A DNA stretch of 22,023 nucleotides. Origin: Amphimedon queenslandica. Its lineage: Eukaryota; Porifera; Demospongiae; Haplosclerida; Niphatidae. A program made the position numbers and the translations under genes. Position 1 is the first letter of the stretch; each line of letters opens with the position of its first letter. The stretch spans positions 1 to 22,023 of the forward strand of contig NW_003546759.1 in the NCBI RefSeq assembly GCF_000090795.2, read 5' to 3'. The notes below the pieces were generated by a model. It worked only from the letters and a program-made list of their open reading frames with translations. It was not told the DNA's origin and did not search any database. This document shows, piece by piece, positions 11,164 through 20,784 of the stretch.

Positions 11164-11725
11164 TTGGTGGTGATTTTTGGAGCCAATATTATTTTTACAG
11201 GTATAGTTTTTTTTAATGCACAAAACTCCAGAATTAAAAAAATATGTATAAAAATGGGAGTAATTTTGGAGACAATTTTTGGAAAAAAACAATGTATTTT
11301 CAGAAATTGGTACATTGAAAAAAATGATCATAACTTTAAAATTGCATCAGAATTGGCACACAGCATAACTGATGACATCAATACGCATCAGAAAATGTAA
11401 TAAAAATTGGGAGTTATTTCTAAGCCATTTTTTTGAAAAAAGCCTGGGCTAGGGTATTTAAAAATTTTTTTTAATGACTATAACCTAAATTTTAGTCAGA
11501 ATCGGCTTAAAATTTTAACACAGCATATAAGGACATTAATATGCATCACTAAAACGTAATTAAAATTGGGGGAAATTTCAGAGTCTTTCTTTGGAAAAAA
11601 GCATTGGTTATAAGTACAGAATATTTTTTAGAAATTGGCAAATTTTAAAAAATGGCCATAACTTGAAATTTTGCAATCAGAATTGATTCAAACTTTCAAC
11701 AGAGCAGAAGGACAAGTAGTTTGCT
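11160..11725 (-). repeat. Degenerate AT-rich repeat, three tandem units
   Basis: Three diverged units of roughly 150-175 bp follow one another. Each carries a CATAACTT-like phrase, then ATCAGAATTGG-type sequence, then ACAGCATA..GACATCAATA-type sequence and TAAAAATTGGG. The same family appears on the opposite strand at 13745-13870 and 18790-19140. The open frame at 11164-11400 lies inside it and is not a gene. Confidence 0.55.
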
Positions 11726-11922
11726 GTTTTGCATAATAATAATAATAAACTAATAATTATATTAGATACTCACTTTTGGACTGAATGTATAGCATAAACT
11801 AAGTAGCAGCGTGAACAGTCGCATATCTATGCCAGCAGAAGTGTCAACATCAATGGATTGGTGGTACTGGACCATATGCTCAAGTCATAGTCACACCCCT
11901 CCACGTGTTCTCAGGTTTTATC

Positions 11923-12855
11923 ATGGCTACTTGTTCCTCGACTCCTTCTGGCTCTGATAACGCTAAAAAGGACGAAGAAATACGTTTGATGGAGCTATAC
12001 TTGATTATTCGTAATGGTGAACTCGTCACATGGCTCCGGAGGAGAGGACTCATCGGTGATTTTACTGATAGCGACTGTGGGAAGTGTACAGGAAAGATGA
12101 AGCTCGTCAAGGACAGCTCTTACAGCAAGGATGGTCACTGTTGGAGGTGCTCCAACAGAAAGTGCAACTCAAAAGTAAGCATCAGACGAGGGAGCTGGTT
12201 TGAGAGATCCCGTCTCACCATCTCCCAAATCATAAAGCTAACTTACTTCTGGGTTTATAAGGAAACAGAGACGCTTGCCATGAGGGAATCCAATGTTTCT
12301 TCATGGAGGAGCGCCCAGGAATGGTACAGTTTCTGTATAACTGTGTGTACGTGTACACTAGAGAAGGAGTCTACTCCTATTGGTGGCCCGGGGGAAACTG
12401 TCGAATTATATGAATCAAAGAGAGTGTCTATTGGAGGGAGGAATGCTAATGGGCCTTGGGTTTTTAGCGGAATCGACCGTCAGTCCCGAGACTGTTTTTT
12501 AGTAGTTGTCTCGGACCGATCGGCAGAGACATTGGTCCCAATAATTAAGCAGTTTGTCAAGCCTGGATCTAAAATTGTGTCTCACTGCTGGAAATCTCGT
12601 TGTAGTTTAGATAAGGAAGGCTATATACGTGTACTTGCAACTCTTGATCATTCTGTTGAATTTTTTGAGAGTAGTAATCATACATTAGAAATAGAGAGTA
12701 CATGGCGAGAAGTAATGAGATCTCTATTTGGTGGAGCTGCACAGTCGTGTTATGTAGAGTTTCTATTTCGTCGCAAGTACTTACATGATAGTCATGATCA
12801 GTTTCTTGCTTTCCTTGAGAAAGTGAAATCTGTGTACACTCCCACTCTCTATTGA
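11923..12855 (+). CDS. Merlin/IS1595-type (ISXO2-like) transposase, catalytic Asp replaced
   Basis: A 310-aa uninterrupted frame; the ATG at 11923 is the first in frame. An N-terminal zinc-ribbon-like segment (Cys 52, 55, 73, 76, 81) is followed by the basic stretch VSIRRGSWFERSRL, then a DDE-like core with WVFSGIDRQSRDCFLVVV, VSDRSAETLVPIIKQFV, LDHSVEF and IESTWREV. In ISXO2/Merlin transposases the first catalytic Asp lies in a V-E-x-D-E motif and the second in S-D-C-W. Here these read VELYES (Tyr 163) and VSHCWK (His 221), while the Glu of IESTW (258) remains. The protein is therefore probably not an active transposase. It could be a recently dead copy or a domesticated DNA-binding protein. 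I could not identify terminal inverted repeats. Confidence 0.75.
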   Translation: MATCSSTPSGSDNAKKDEEIRLMELYLIIRNGELVTWLRRRGLIGDFTDSDCGKCTGKMKLVKDSSYSKDGHCWRCSNRKCNSKVSIRRGSWFERSRLTISQIIKLTYFWVYKETETLAMRESNVSSWRSAQEWYSFCITVCTCTLEKESTPIGGPGETVELYESKRVSIGGRNANGPWVFSGIDRQSRDCFLVVVSDRSAETLVPIIKQFVKPGSKIVSHCWKSRCSLDKEGYIRVLATLDHSVEFFESSNHTLEIESTWREVMRSLFGGAAQSCYVEFLFRRKYLHDSHDQFLAFLEKVKSVYTPTLY

Positions 12856-13207
12856 TAAACCACTGCTCACCTTATCATCTCCTGTCGTTCATCATATTAT
12901 CATTCATTCCATCCTTCAATGGTTCATTATCTTTATCAACTGGGTCTCTTCAAATCGTGATTTCCAACTGACGTGTTTGGACTCATCTCTTATTCCTTAC
13001 CTTTCTTCCCTTTCCTCTCTCTCTGACTGTTGGAAGGGACTCATGTAATTGTCCTGATTATAGCAACTGTACTCATACATTACAACAAAGTGAGTTTCCT
13101 CTCCCATTACTTTTCTCATCTCCCTTTCCATTAGATTCATGAATGAATGAATTTGTAAGCCACTACTAATTTATAGTTATACATAAGTACGTTGTAGTAC
13201 AGCAAGC
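12856..13207. other. Pyrimidine-rich spacer after transposase ORF
   Basis: CT-rich sequence with repeated CATCTCC and TTCCTCTC phrases and a short GAATGAATGAAT repeat (13141-13152). No coding region or element end could be identified. Confidence 0.4.
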
Positions 13208-13340
13208 AATCAAGAGAGTTTGGTGTGACACTGACACCCAATTAATTACCTGATCCCTTCAATGGGTAAGAGTATTATGACTGACTGACTGACTGTGTGT
13301 CTTATTATTACTAATAGATAATTTGTACTGTCTGAGTGAT
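13208..13340 (+). pseudogene. Displaced fragment of a Kelch-ZU5-type gene
   Basis: From about 13239 to 13340 the sequence is nearly identical to the reverse complement of about 1742-1659: the end of the coiled-coil exon (AATTACCTGATCCCTTCAAT), its GTAAGAG donor, the whole short intron with GACTGACTGACTGTGTGTCT, the acceptor, and the start of the ZU5 exon (ACTGTCTGAGTGAT). Similarity is weaker from 13208 to 13238. It keeps the intron, so it arose by DNA-level duplication, not by retrocopying. The source could be the gene in this window or another family member. Confidence 0.8.
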
Positions 13341-13744
13341 AAATTGTTTTTAGTTTTATTTTGGTAGATTTGTTTATAAAATTGCTAATTTTTCTCCTCC
13401 AAAATTTCTATTTATGCTTAATATTTTTGTACGTGTACATGTACTCTTTGCTGTCATGTGACTATCACGTGACTCTATCTCTGTATTCTCCTCCCATCAG
13501 AAACAAGTACTTCATTGACAAAGGGATTCACTCAAAGTCGCTTGCAGTCATCAAAACGAGAGCAAAGTTCTTAAATATTGACATAGTCACTGGATCTTAT
13601 GAGGACTTTGTTTTAACTGATGATATATGTGGAGTGATGTTACAGTATCCTAATAACGATGGTATCATTAACAATTATAGTGACATCCAAGCTAAAGGAT
13701 TGAAGGTATGGATTGGAGTACAATGTGTAGAGTATGTACTTATA

Positions 13745-13870
13745 ACTATCATCTTAATTGGGCCAAATTTTGTCAGAATTTAAAAGGAGAGAATTCTCCA
13801 TTTTTATATTTTTCCTGATGCATATATATGTTTTTATGTTGCTTAGAAAGTTTGAGCTGACTCCAATCAA
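13745..13870 (+). repeat. AT-rich dispersed repeat fragment
   Basis: Contains TTGGGCCAAATTTTGTCAGA and TTGCTTAGAAAGTTTGAGCTGA phrases shared with the arrays at 11160-11725 (opposite strand) and 18790-19140. It lies in the first visible intron of the GLDC pseudogene. Confidence 0.5.
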
Positions 13871-14937
13871 AAAGGATTTTTCATTCAAAAGTTGTTTAAT
13901 GTTACACATACTATGAGGAACCTTATTACTTGATATTAGTCACGTCAAGACTCTTGGTCACGTACATGTACATGTAGATAACATGTATTATTAATTAATA
14001 ATTTGAGTAGATTCCAACAACGTGTTACAAGCCTCAGTAACAAGTAATGAATATCATTATAGTCCGACCCACAATAGCCTTGTAACGTTCCATGCATTTA
14101 TAAAGAGATCAAGGTAGAACAACTGGATTAGAATCAGACAGGTGTCATATTTGCACTCATTTGAAATAAAATTTTTGAATGGGTAATTCACTGCAATTAC
14201 CCTGCTCTAATAAAATTAATGATTAATTAATGAAATATACTGTACTAGTGAGAACTCATTCACTCCACAACCTGTCAAAAAACTTGAAGATGCTTCTTTT
14301 TGACCATGTAAAAGCACATACACATATACGGTTTCCTGACAAATACCACACACATTGTGTACATGTACATGTAGTACATTATTATTTTCTATTACATGTT
14401 TATATAGATAATCCCAGTTGCAATGGCTACAGATCTCCTAGTCCTCACTCTCCTCAAGTCTCCTGGTGTATTAGGTGCTAGTATTGCCTTTGGTAACAGT
14501 CAAAGGTGTGGGGTGCCAACAGGTAAGGGAATGTACATGTACATAAACTGCTCTATAGTCACGTGACTTAATTGTCATGTGGTTATCTACTAAATGTTAC
14601 TGTTTTTTTTAACGCATTAAGAGGAGCAGCTTTTTTTAAGTATCGAAACTTTGTGTTTTTGATTAGAAACTGAATTAATAAATGCTATAAAACAGTACAA
14701 GTCTGGCAGCCCCTAAATATAAAATGATAGTTATTATTAATATTTAGTAGCCTTTGCTATTGAAAGTATGGTTGATGGATAGTTAAAGTAATGCTAAAAT
14801 TAGTAATATTGATCATGTGACCCTCATATGAATGTATTGTTGTATTTTAAAGGTTGTGATGGACCCCATGCTGCATTCTTTGCTGTTAAAGATGAACTCA
14901 AGAAACGAATGCCTGGAAGATTAGTGGGGAAGAGCTG

Positions 14938-15501
14938 GTAAGAATTTAATATGATGATGATCATGATGATGGTATAGTGTATTAATGAATGATAATGATG
15001 ATTATAGTTGACGCAAGCATTATTCATTCTGTGTACATACAATATATGTACATGTACATGAAGCCATGCAAGATCAAGCCGTACACAATACCGTACAAGG
15101 TGATATATTGACGAGGAATTAATATTGGCATAAAATTCACCAATTAAGTTAATTCCACAAGCAAATTTGTCAAACACATGTACATGTATTAGTCTTACTA
15201 ATAAATCATGCATATATAATATGCATGTTCACTACATTGCATGTATTTATGTTAAACACATTAATACTTGTGCAATTGCCTAATGATCTGACTAATGTAT
15301 CGTATTACTACGATATGTAATATTAAAGAAAGTCTGTCTAGGGTTGAAACTCAGATTATTGGGCGAAGCCCTTACATACATGTGTATGAGAATTTCTGTA
15401 TGTACATGTATGTACGTTTCAGTGCATATCTAGGAGGTGTAGCCAGGAGGCTGAGCATCTCAAAGTTTCATTTACATTCTTTCTAGTATTGATATTATAT
15501 G
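14938..15501 (+). other. Proximal part of the TRIM-hosting intron
   Basis: Intron sequence between the third GLDC-like exon and the duplicated TRIM flank. It contains several ACATGTACATG palindromes (near 15049, 15178, 15403) and ATG/ATGATG simple repeats (14952-15000). Open frames on both strands here have simple-repeat composition and are not called. Confidence 0.5.
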
Positions 15502-15877
15502 TATGTTTAAATATGCACATACACACAAGCATATTGTGCATATGTACATGTACACATATTAAGGTATGGTGAGGAGCAAAACCTTCTGCACATACAGTAT
15601 TTATACATGTACATGTACATGTGGCCACAAGAATATGGAGCACCTGTAAGTAATCAATGAATGTACTATCATAACTTCCTGTAATCACTAGACCATAGAA
15701 TATTCCAAGAGGTCATCAGGGCCATCTTTCCCTATCAGGCTACTCATTCTCTTTTATTCAGACTTCTTCATTTTCTTATCATTCGTTCTTGCTCTGTCTT
15801 ATTTTATTGTCTTCTACCTTTATCTCTCTTCATTTTTATTCTTGCTTTACGTACACAATTTTATTTTTTTTCTTGAA
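15502..15877 (+). promoter_or_regulatory. Duplicated 5' flank of the first TRIM gene
   Basis: This segment aligns with 20785-21255 upstream of the second TRIM gene. Shared blocks are TATGTTTAAATATRCACATA, ATTAAGGTRTGGTGAGG, CATAACTTCCT, AAGAGGTCATCAGGGC, and a long pyrimidine-rich stretch ending in TTTACGTACA and CTTGAAATG. Conservation between copies suggests it holds the promoter and 5' UTR. No canonical TATA box was assigned. Confidence 0.6.
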
Positions 15878-17977
15878 ATGGCAACCAAACCATCTTCATC
15901 TTCTTCTCCTGGCCTCCTCAAACTGGAGGAACAGCTCACCTGTTCTGTGTGTCATGACCACTATACCAACCCTAAGACTTTACCTTGTCTACATTCATTC
16001 TGCCAGCACTGTCTGGAGGGATTACCACTGGATAAGAAGAATGAGACCTATTACCTCTCTTGTCCCACTTGTCGTCATTGTACAGAGTTACCAGAAGAAG
16101 GAGTAGGAGCCTTTCCTGTAGCATTTATTCTCAACAACCTGAAAGAGATATACAGTTTAATGAAGAACATTGCAGTGAAGAAGACAGAAGTTTTGCAAAA
16201 TTCTCAAGAGGCCACATGTAGTGATCATGGGAAGCCTTTGGAGCTATCCTGTGAAACTTGTGATACAGTAATCTGTGTAAACTGCTTAACTCATAATCAC
16301 AGACATCATGAATACGACTTAATCACTGTTTGTTATACTAAACACTGTCAAAAGTTAAGAGAATGTTTATCACCAGTTGAGGGAAAGAAGGAAGCACTCA
16401 AGAAGGTCCTGTCTGCTCTAGCAGAGAGAGAGGGTGAGATCAGAGAGAGAGGAGAAAGAGTCTTAGAAGAAATACATGAAATGGTAGAGGAAATGATGAA
16501 TGTTCTTCGTCATTCAGAGAGGAAACTGACTGAGCAGGCAAAGAGGGTCACTGATGATAGACTAAAGGTGCTGTCAGAGCAAATGGAATCAGCAGAAATG
16601 AGTTTGAATCTTCTGGAGGATGTCCAGGATTATGTAGAACAGAGTCTGAAAACAGGCAGTCCTCAACAAGTCCTGAGGTCTAAGAAACAGATGATGGAGC
16701 GTATGAGTGAAGTTACTTCAGGGATCAATGTGGAGGAGTTACATCCAAAGGAAAAGGCTGACTTTGTATTGAGTAAAGATATCAAATCGCTAAATCACAT
16801 TGGAGATATTGTGACCTACTCATCTACTGCACTACAGCAGTGTAGAGTGAAGAAGATTGACCATATTATACCTACTGGCAAAACAGTTTCGTTTTCACTA
16901 TCAATGGAGGCACCAGATTCATCTCTTTTGTGTGTTCCCCTCTCTTCTTTGAGGTGTAGTTTAGTACCAGTTGGTAAAGGTGATCAACCCATTCATACTA
17001 CAGTCACTACCACCAGCACTGATCCTGGAGTGTATAGGATACAGTGTAAGCCTTCAACCAGTGGTACTCATACAGTAAAAGTACAAGTATATGATGTACA
17101 CCTTGAGGATACCTCACTAATTATCCCTTTCAATCCTTACCTTGATAGTGTCACTCCAGTACGTACTATAACTGAGCTTAATCGTCCATGGGGAGTTGCT
17201 GTAAGTGATGATAATCATGTTATAATAACTGAGTATTATGGTGACTGTGTAACAATACTGGACAGAGAAGGAAAGAAAGTGAAATCATTAGGAGGGATAG
17301 GAGGAAGTGGTAATGTCAAGTTATCTTATCCTCGTGGTGTAGCCATTACTCCAGACAAATTTATTCTTGTATCTGATTATAATCACAGGATCCAGAAGAT
17401 AAGCATGGATGGATACCTTATAGCATCAGTTGGTGAGGAGGGCAGTGGACCACTACAATTCAATGATCCTGATGGTATAGCCATTTCTCCTATAACAGGA
17501 CAGATTTATATTGTTGATTGGTTTAATCATCGTATAGAAGTCTTGAATCCTGATCTAACCTTCTCTCATTCATTTGGTAGTGAAGGATCAGCTAATGGAC
17601 AGTTTCGGTTACCACGTGACATTGCTATTGACTGTCAAGGATTACTGTATGTTACTGATACTAATAATCATCGCATTCAGAAGTTCTCTCCAGATGGAAA
17701 GTTTGTAGGTCAGTTTAGTAATAAAAAATTTGGCTCTGGACTGCTTAAGTATCCAATAGGTATAACAATAGACACTGCAGCTACTGGTCTAGTGTATGTT
17801 AGTGAAGATAGCAATAATCGTGTATCAGTCTTCACTAGTGATGGTGTGTTTGTTAGTAAGTTTGGAAGTAAAGGCAGTAATATTGATCAGTTTAATGGTC
17901 CTTATGGATTAGCATTTGATAAAAATGGATTCTTGTATATCTGTGATAATTATAATGGACGACTTGTTGTTTATTAA
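15878..17977 (+). CDS. TRIM-NHL protein (RING, B-box, coiled coil, filamin-like, NHL)
   Basis: A single-exon frame of 699 aa. I chose the ATG at 15878 over the one at 15842 because the paralog at 21256 starts at the same place with the same MxTKPSSSSSP sequence. A C3HC4 RING (Cys 22, 25, 37, His 39, Cys 42, 45, 62, 65) implies E3 ubiquitin ligase activity. A B-box (Cys 114, His 117, Cys 125, 128, 133, 136, His 141, 144) follows, then a coiled coil (about 160-290), a filamin/Ig-like domain (about 320-425) and about six NHL repeats (430-699; motifs YNHRIQK, FNHRIEV, NNHRIQK, SNNRVSV) forming a propeller. The order matches the TRIM2/3/71 group, which binds RNA or protein through NHL; orthology is not claimed. 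It sits on the same strand inside a GLDC pseudogene intron. The intronless structure would fit a retrocopy origin. Confidence 0.92.
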   Translation: MATKPSSSSSPGLLKLEEQLTCSVCHDHYTNPKTLPCLHSFCQHCLEGLPLDKKNETYYLSCPTCRHCTELPEEGVGAFPVAFILNNLKEIYSLMKNIAVKKTEVLQNSQEATCSDHGKPLELSCETCDTVICVNCLTHNHRHHEYDLITVCYTKHCQKLRECLSPVEGKKEALKKVLSALAEREGEIRERGERVLEEIHEMVEEMMNVLRHSERKLTEQAKRVTDDRLKVLSEQMESAEMSLNLLEDVQDYVEQSLKTGSPQQVLRSKKQMMERMSEVTSGINVEELHPKEKADFVLSKDIKSLNHIGDIVTYSSTALQQCRVKKIDHIIPTGKTVSFSLSMEAPDSSLLCVPLSSLRCSLVPVGKGDQPIHTTVTTTSTDPGVYRIQCKPSTSGTHTVKVQVYDVHLEDTSLIIPFNPYLDSVTPVRTITELNRPWGVAVSDDNHVIITEYYGDCVTILDREGKKVKSLGGIGGSGNVKLSYPRGVAITPDKFILVSDYNHRIQKISMDGYLIASVGEEGSGPLQFNDPDGIAISPITGQIYIVDWFNHRIEVLNPDLTFSHSFGSEGSANGQFRLPRDIAIDCQGLLYVTDTNNHRIQKFSPDGKFVGQFSNKKFGSGLLKYPIGITIDTAATGLVYVSEDSNNRVSVFTSDGVFVSKFGSKGSNIDQFNGPYGLAFDKNGFLYICDNYNGRLVVY

Positions 17978-18133
17978 ATTTTGATTGTTTATTGACCATA
18001 TTTTAATAATTATATTTTAATTATTAATAATAAAAGCATTGAATATTGTTTCAGGAAAAAGTCAAATGATTTAACCTGCTACTCTGTCAATTTATGGAAC
18101 ATGTAATTTTAATTGTCATTTTTATCAAAGCAT
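17978..18133 (+). other. 3' flank of TRIM gene
   Basis: AT-rich sequence directly after the stop codon. AATAATAAAAGC near 18026-18036 contains an AATAAA-like (AATAAAAG) signal that could direct polyadenylation of the TRIM transcript. Confidence 0.4.
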
Positions 18134-18339
18134 TACCGTAGGGCACCTTTTTTCGAGGGCTGTAGATTTCTTGAATTTGCCTAAAAATCTATTTTGGGGA
18201 TTTAGTTTCACAAATTTATGCCGTCTGTTATCTTCTACCATAATTATTTGATATTCGTGGAAGTAATTTTCTCAAATCTTCAAAAAAATCTTGAAATCTG
18301 CAAAATTTACAGCCCTCGAAAAAAAGGCGCCCTGCGATA
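18134..18339. mobile_element. MITE-like element, 206 bp, TA-flanked
   Basis: The left end reads TACCGTAGGGCACCTTTTTT then CGAGGGCTGTAGATTT. The right end, reverse complemented, reads TATCGCAGGGCGCCTTTTTT then CGAGGGCTGTAAATTT. The inverted repeats are therefore about 35 bp with a TA at both borders. No ORF is present. It is probably a non-autonomous Tc1/mariner-type element in the GLDC pseudogene intron, with end sequences resembling the element at 3725-4270. Confidence 0.75.
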
Positions 18340-18789
18340 TAACATTAAAGGTTTGTACATTAGTATTGTATAGCATAAATGTTAAATGAAAATTCCAATA
18401 TTTGCCAGTAATTATTGGCCTGCCATTTTGTACATGAGATTCTGAATCATCAAAATTTAGCCTGCCAATCTGTCAATATATTGAAACTTTATATTTGTGT
18501 AGTCTTGTGTAATGTTTACTGCTCCTTCTCCTTCACAGGGATCAATGTGGTGTCCCTACCTGGAGACTAGCACTACAGACAGGAGAATAATAGTTCATTA
18601 GGAGAGAAAAAGCCACCAGTAACATATGTACTGCACAAGCACTGCTGGCTAATGTATCAGCTATGTATGCAGTGTATCATGGACCCAAAGGATTGAAGGA
18701 TATTGCAATGGAAGGGCATAAAGCTACTGTACTCTTAGCTGAAGGTATGCTTGTAGCTATGTATGTGTATCATTAGTATTATTATTATT

Positions 18790-19150
18790 TGTTATTTAAT
18801 TTTTTACATTTTTGCCAAAAATGGCTTTTTGATTTATTCCTTCTGAATTCTGATACATATTGATGTATTTATGCTGTGTAGCAAGTTTGAGCTGATTCCG
18901 ACTTCGACTTCAATTTTTCATCAGCCAAAATCTAAAAAAAATCCCTGTACTAAAGCCCATGGTTTTTCCCGAAAAATGGCTCCAAAATATTGATGCCCTT
19001 ATGCTGTGTAGAAAGTTTCAGCTGATTCTTACTTCAATTTTTCAAGTTACGGCCATTTTAAGAAAATGCCAAAATTTTGAAAAGTACCCAAGACTATAGT
19101 CGATTGTTTTTTCCAAAAAATGGCTCCAAAATCACTCCAACTTTTATTAC
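18790..19150 (+). repeat. AT-rich dispersed repeat, two units
   Basis: Two diverged units carry ATATTGATGY, TTATGCTGTGTAG and AAGTTTSAGCTGATTC, then TTCAATTTTTCA and AAAAATGGCTCCAAAAT. It is the reverse-complement relative of the array at 11160-11725. Located in the fourth intron of the GLDC pseudogene. Confidence 0.6.
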
Positions 19151-19610
19151 ATTTTAAATACATATTGATGTACTTACATACCTTTACCATACAATGTACA
19201 AAACTGTATTATGCATTCTCACAATAATAATGATAATAAATTAATTCTGTTTTGTCCCCCATTAGGTCTGAGACTGTTAGGTTGGACTATTAATAATGAA
19301 ACGGTCTTTGATACAATAATAATATCAAATGGAGACATTAGCACTCATGAATACAGAAGAGATGTGACAAGAAGAACTATGGAGATGGAACTATTAGTTG
19401 TTAGTTATTAATATAGTTATTAAGAATAGTGATATTAATAGTTATTAAGTCATTATTATGTATTAGTTATTAAATATGGTTATTAATAGTTATTATTTTA
19501 TAGTATGGTGTTTCGCTGGATGAGACTGTCATTGGCAGTGATTTAATTCACTTACTGTATGTGTTTGGAGCTAATGAAGAAGAGGTACAGTAATACATGT
19601 ACATGTATGC

Positions 19611-19743
19611 TTCATATTTCCATACTTTATAATTCCATACTTCATAATTCTATGCTTCATAATTCCGTACTTCATTATTTCATACTTCATAATTCTATGC
19701 TTCATAATTTCATACTTCATAATTCCATACTTTATAATTCTGT
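19611..19743. repeat. 15-bp minisatellite
   Basis: About nine copies of a unit near CTTCATAATTCCATA with small changes lie in an intron between two GLDC-like exons. The open frames on both strands (19559-19762, 19571-19828) are products of this repeat and are not genes. Confidence 0.85.
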
Positions 19744-19869
19744 TCCCATATATACCCCGTAGGCTGCTAGTGTCCTGTACAGTGTATCTGATGCTGAGTC
19801 TAATGTTAGTATCACTGGTAGTGGCCATGAGAGGGAAAAACCTTATCTAACTCATCCTGTCTTCAGGTA

Positions 19870-19995
19870 ACACACTGTCCCCCCTCTCTCTCTCTTCTTT
19901 TTATTCTGATTATTTTCTTTATTTATTTTATTTATTCATTTATTAATTAATTTTATTTATTTACTTATTTATTTTTTCATTTATTTATTCATTTG
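19870..19995. repeat. Low-complexity CT and TTTA simple repeats
   Basis: A CCCCTCTCTCTCTCTC run is followed by many TTTATTTATT units, filling the intron between the last two GLDC-like exons. Confidence 0.8.
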
Positions 19996-20073
19996 TAGTT
20001 ATCCTTCAGAGACTAAGCTGTTACATTATATAAAGGGGCTTTAGAGCAGCTGTATCACTCTATGATACCACTG

Positions 20074-20784
20074 GTAATAATAATAATCATAATAATAACT
20101 AGACGAATGTAAAACATTAAAGGGGCAACCCTAAGCAAGCAAAGCAATGTACATACAATAGATCTTGACAGACTAACATACAATACTCAAGCATGATTAT
20201 GCAATAGATATTAGAGTGGTGCAACTAAGCAGGCTCAGAGCTCATGGAATTATGGATGTAGTTCTTGATGATAATCTACCTTTAATTCTCTACAACAATT
20301 AAAGCTACGGTACCTTGCTAAAAACATTTAACAAGCATTAAAGATAGCTATAAGCAGTCATTGCACAAATGATAAAGCTAGATAGGCATCTGTAGGAATG
20401 TAGTTTTTGGCTTCTTGCATGCTCCAAGTTCATGAAGTTAGTTCAACTTCAGGCTCAGGCTGTGACTGACATTCTCTTGATCAGAGTGATTTACATCAAT
20501 GAAGAACATGGCATGTCTGCTTTCTTAACCTTCCTTGCTGCATTTGGACAGCAGTACACTACAGTCAAATCAGTCTTGCAAGAATTTCCAGTTATGATAC
20601 TGAACCGCCATTTTATTTCACTGTGACCACACCCGTTTTCAATGAAATATTATCAAGTTTATTAAAAGTGGAAAATTTTTCATACGGATAAATAGGGATG
20701 ACGTACGTGTACAAACAAACAGACAGACAGACATACATACATATGTGTCTCGTTTATGTGGGGCTCACTCAAGCTCGTCCCAAT
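20074..20784. other. Spacer between GLDC pseudogene and second TRIM unit
   Basis: No further GLDC exon is visible here, so the pseudogene ends or is interrupted. The 64-codon frame at 20432-20626 has no recognisable motif. ACAAACAAACAGACAGACAG and CATACATACATA simple repeats lie at 20721-20745. I see no RNA gene. Confidence 0.4.

Larger units (their letters stand above)
13501..20073 (+). pseudogene. GLDC: Glycine dehydrogenase (glycine cleavage P-protein) pseudogene, partial
   Basis: Eight exon-like segments match the N-terminal lobe of the PLP-dependent P-protein in order: 13501-13705 (CGVMLQYPN), 14408-14522 ([22 protein letters not shown]), 14853-14937 ([20 protein letters not shown]), 18539-18744 ([23 protein letters not shown]), 19266-19396 (FDTIII), 19504-19584 (GVSLDETV), 19763-19866 (PYLTHPVF) and 19999-20073 (YPSETKLLHYIKG). 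Donor and acceptor phases agree across the first four. Lesions are tandem in-frame TAA-TAG at 18588-18593, a frameshift near 19365-19380 before NYGDGT, and a one-base frameshift after YIKG before YHSMIPL near 20038-20045. The 5' exons and the C-terminal lobe with the PLP lysine are absent from the window. An intact TRIM gene lies in the third intron. It is clearly GLDC-derived and very unlikely to encode a working enzyme. Confidence 0.85.

Noticed and set aside
11880..12110. Minus-strand open frame of 76 codons
   Set aside because: It is a shadow of the transposase frame and has no protein motif.
14824..15688. Several open frames on both strands rich in His, Val, Tyr and Cys
   Set aside because: Their composition comes from TACATGTACA-type repeats, and no family motif is present.
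15789..16106. Open frame of 105 codons overlapping the TRIM start
   Set aside because: It is an alternate frame of the RING-coding sequence and its 5' leader; a similar shadow occurs at 21251-21499 in the paralog.
19559..19828. Paired open frames on both strands with repeating ILHNSML or IMKYEIM
   Set aside because: They are translations of the 15-bp minisatellite.
20432..20626. 64-codon open frame
   Set aside because: It has no homolog I recognise, no splice context and no partner exon, and is consistent with chance in AT-rich spacer.
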